From Aggregatilineales bacterium (GTDB lineage Bacteria; Chloroflexota; Anaerolineae; Aggregatilineales; Ch27), in assembly GCA_029976005.1 (NCBI GenBank), contig JARKOQ010000101.1, forward strand, positions 1 through 47,574: a DNA stretch of 47,574 bases, read 5' to 3'. A model generated the notes under the pieces. It made no database searches. It worked only from the letters and a program-made list of their open reading frames with translations, and was not told where the DNA came from. The first letter of the stretch is position 1, and every line of letters starts with the position of its first letter. Made by a program: the position numbers and the translations under genes. This document shows, piece after piece, positions 45,632 through 47,574 of the stretch.

Positions 45632-47157
45632 GCCGGGATGCTCCCTTCTACGGTCTGGCCGGTTGCGTAGGCCATGATCTTTTCCTGTGTGGCGTCCTTG
45701 CGATCCAGAATACCCGCCATACGCCCCTCATGCATCACCAGAATGCGATCGCTCATGCCGAGAATCTCTGGCATTTCCGATGAAATCATGATCACGCCCA
45801 TGCCCTGCTTGGCCAGGGCGCTCATCAGGGCGTGAATCTCCGCCTTGGCTCCCACGTCGATCCCGCGCGTCGGCTCATCCAGGATCAACACCTTAGGATT
45901 GGACAGCAGCCACTTGGCGACGACCACTTTTTGCTGGTTGCCGCCGGAGAGGTACATGCACTTCTGATCCAGGCTGGGCGTGCGTACACTCAGCCGGGTG
46001 ACGTAGTCCGTAGCCGCCGCGTCCACCGCCTTGCGGTCGACCCAGCCATAGTGGGACAGCCGGTCGAGGGTGGGCATGGTGGTGTTGTTGCGCACCGAGA
46101 GCAGCAGCACCAGCCCCTGATTGGCCCGGTCCTCGGGAACCAGCCCCAGACCGGCGCGCATCGCGCTCTCCGGGGAGGTGATATCCACCGGCTTGCCGTC
46201 CACCAGAATCTCACCGCTGTCCTTGGGAACCGCACCGAACAGGAGCTGCACCATCTCCGTGCGTCCGGCTCCAACCAGCCCGGAGATTCCCAGAATCTCG
46301 CCGCGCCGGAGCGTGAAGCTCACGTCCTCGACCAGCCCGTACGCACTCAGGCCGCGCACTTCCAGAACCGGCTCGCCGATCTCGACCTGCTCCTTGTGGA
46401 AAATCTCGTCCATCACGCGCCCGACCATCAGCGCGATGATCTTCTCCGTGGTCGCCTCGGCGATGGACAGGGTGCCCACGCGCTGGCCGTCGCGGAACAC
46501 GATGATCCGGTCGGCCACTTCAAAAATCTCTTCGAGGCGATGGGTGATAAACACGATCCCGCGCCCCTGCGCCTTCAACTCGCGCATGTTTTGGAAAAGA
46601 AACTTGACTTCATCGTCGCCCAGGGCTGAGGTCGGCTCGTCCATGATGATAACGCTGGCATCGACCGACAGGGCCTTGGCGATCTCGACTTGCTGTCGAG
46701 CAGCCACGGACAGGCTGCGGATAATGGCATCCGGCTGCGCCTGCGCGCCCACAACCTTCAACAGCTTCGCGGCCTCGGCTTCCATCCGGCGGCGATCCAC
46801 AAAACCAAAGAAGCGGCCCAGCCCTTTCTGGCGCGGTTCGCGACTGACGAAAATATTGGCAGCGACGGTCTGGGTCGGGGACAGGTTGAATTCCTGATAA
46901 ATGATGGAAATGCCCATTTGTTGAGCATGAAACGGGTTCATCAACTCGACCGGTTTGCCGCGCAGATAGATCTGCCCCGAATCGCGCGTGTAGGCTCCGG
47001 CCAGGATTTTCATCAGGGTTGATTTGCCCGCGCCATTCTCACCAATGAGCGCCACGACCTCGCCAGGATAGACCTCGAAATCGATGTTATCGAGCGCTTT
47101 TACACCTGGAAAGGATTTGGACACGCCTTCGACGCGTAAGATGGGTTCGCTCTGCAA
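45628..47157 (-). CDS. Sugar ABC transporter ATP-binding protein (RbsA type, two ATPase domains)
   Basis: A 509-residue CUT2 ATPase with two nucleotide-binding domains. Domain 1 has Walker A GENGAGKST, signature LSVAARQQVEIAKAL and Walker B VIIMDEPTSAL. Domain 2 has an altered Walker A (GLVGAGRTE), signature LSGGNQQKVVVAKWL and Walker B VLILDEPTRGID; this asymmetry is normal in the family. I choose TTG 47157, because GAGGTG lies five bases upstream. The ATG at 47187 has no ribosome binding site and touches the base of a 12-bp hairpin. Both starts give intact domains. The gene lies between the binding-protein and permease genes. Confidence 0.93.
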   Translation of the reverse strand: MQSEPILRVEGVSKSFPGVKALDNIDFEVYPGEVVALIGENGAGKSTLMKILAGAYTRDSGQIYLRGKPVELMNPFHAQQMGISIIYQEFNLSPTQTVAANIFVSREPRQKGLGRFFGFVDRRRMEAEAAKLLKVVGAQAQPDAIIRSLSVAARQQVEIAKALSVDASVIIMDEPTSALGDDEVKFLFQNMRELKAQGRGIVFITHRLEEIFEVADRIIVFRDGQRVGTLSIAEATTEKIIALMVGRVMDEIFHKEQVEIGEPVLEVRGLSAYGLVEDVSFTLRRGEILGISGLVGAGRTEMVQLLFGAVPKDSGEILVDGKPVDITSPESAMRAGLGLVPEDRANQGLVLLLSVRNNTTMPTLDRLSHYGWVDRKAVDAAATDYVTRLSVRTPSLDQKCMYLSGGNQQKVVVAKWLLSNPKVLILDEPTRGIDVGAKAEIHALMSALAKQGMGVIMISSEMPEILGMSDRILVMHEGRMAGILDRKDATQEKIMAYATGQTVEGSIPA

Positions 47158-47186
47158 GATGGCACCTCGGAGTTCAAATCGCAGCA

Positions 47187-47218
47187 TGCGCTGGCCGGAT
47201 GGGCACCCGGCCAGCGCA
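47187..47218 (-). other. Intercistronic stem-loop before the ATPase gene
   Basis: A perfect 12-bp stem TGCGCTGGCCGG/CCGGCCAGCGCA (47187-47198 with 47207-47218), with no T-run. It lies between the binding-protein stop and the ATPase start and probably stabilises the upstream message. Confidence 0.7.
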
Positions 47219-47273
47219 CCACCATCATTGACTACTCAAACGGAACCAGCAGTCCGTGCGAACACGGAGCAGC

Positions 47274-47574
47274 CTAGCCTTCCGGATAGGCCGGGGGCAG
47301 CGGCTGCGTGAAATCGCTGTTTTCCCAGGCGGCGGCCATCGCGTCGACGTTGTTGATCGTCACGATGTCCATGCCAGAGTCGGTCCAGCTATCGAAGGGC
47401 GTGCCAAACAGGGCATGCTCGTAGAGCATGTGAACCGTGTCATAGCCCCAGCCCCAGTACTTCTGGCCGACCAGGCCGTTCAGCAGGCCACCCTTGACCC
47501 AGTCAAGCTCGACCGGCAGGGTGTCGAAGGCAATCGCCTTCATCCCGTTGTCGCGCATCCCCGCCTCGAACAGC
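47274..47574 (-). CDS. Periplasmic sugar-binding protein (RbsB type), C-terminal fragment
   Basis: The last 99 complete codons of a CUT2 substrate-binding protein; the rest lies beyond the window. Recognisable features of the type 1 periplasmic fold are [41 protein letters not shown], where the reported binding loop (FDTLP) and the helix after it are typical. The product ends PPAYPEG before TAG. It is the first gene of the binding protein, ATPase, permease operon. The ligand is undetermined. Confidence 0.88.
   Translation of the reverse strand, partial: LFEAGMRDNGMKAIAFDTLPVELDWVKGGLLNGLVGQKYWGWGYDTVHMLYEHALFGTPFDSWTDSGMDIVTINNVDAMAAAWENSDFTQPLPPAYPEG

Noticed and set aside
1-47574. Prophage, integrative element or insertion sequence
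   Set aside because: No integrase, transposase, capsid, tail or mobilisation gene was seen, and base composition is even apart from short promoter islands.

Overview
The window is a 47.6 kb, GC-rich bacterial chromosome segment. Gene content, codon use and the style of its secreted and glycan-handling proteins suggest a Chloroflexota (Anaerolineae-like) organism; this is inferred, as no rRNA is present. I see no phage, insertion sequence or CRISPR array. Many transcription units begin with an extended -10 box of the form TGnTAnnnT, often with no obvious -35.

Layout. (1) 1-2956, plus strand: a translation and secretion block with the end of tuf (EF-Tu), rpmG, tRNA-Trp(CCA), secE, nusG, rplK and rplA, with a candidate L1-binding hairpin before rplA. 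A terminator then ends the unit, so rplJ and rplL do not follow. (2) 3162-15950: housekeeping and mixed genes. These are aspS, coaBC, coaX (minus), an NylC/DmpA-type P1 peptidase, an HD phosphohydrolase, a CNNM/CorC membrane protein, DoxX, an iron-type alcohol dehydrogenase coupled to an LsrG-like monooxygenase-fold protein, a secreted SH3-like protein and a polytopic membrane protein. (3) 16020-20227, minus: GH38 alpha-mannosidase and a CE7 acetyl esterase. (4) 20414-25702, minus: a four-gene unit of PAS histidine kinase (phosphoacceptor His replaced by Tyr), threonine-synthase-like PLP enzyme, methyltransferase and LarA-type nickel-pincer racemase. (5) 25813-37347, minus: a catabolic locus of ROK repressor, FucI/AraA-fold isomerase, MalE/MalF/MalG-type ABC importer, aldehyde dehydrogenase, TalC-type transaldolase, GH4 NAD-dependent glycosidase and a split UxaA-like lyase with separate SAF and catalytic subunits. 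(6) 37761-44472: CPA2/KefB-type antiporter, secreted GH57 glycosidase, PpsR-type regulator and a small membrane protein. (7) 44540-47574, minus: an RbsB/RbsA/RbsC-type sugar ABC operon whose binding-protein gene runs off the end of the window.

Most interesting system. Block 5 holds the parts of a transaldolase-type sulfoglycolysis pathway that ends in sulfite release. A sulfoquinovosyl glycoside would be imported by the ABC system and cleaved by GH4. Sulfoquinovose would be isomerised by the FucI-like enzyme and split by the transaldolase to sulfolactaldehyde, which the aldehyde dehydrogenase would oxidise to sulfolactate. A SuyA/SuyB-like two-subunit lyase would then give pyruvate and sulfite. 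The usual uronate genes (uronate isomerase, UxaB, KDG kinase and aldolase) are absent, which argues against a simple altronate/galacturonate reading. The GH4 enzyme would be an unusual gateway glycosidase, and the nearby LarA homologue could supply the (R)-sulfolactate that SuyAB needs. All of this is inference from gene content and motifs.
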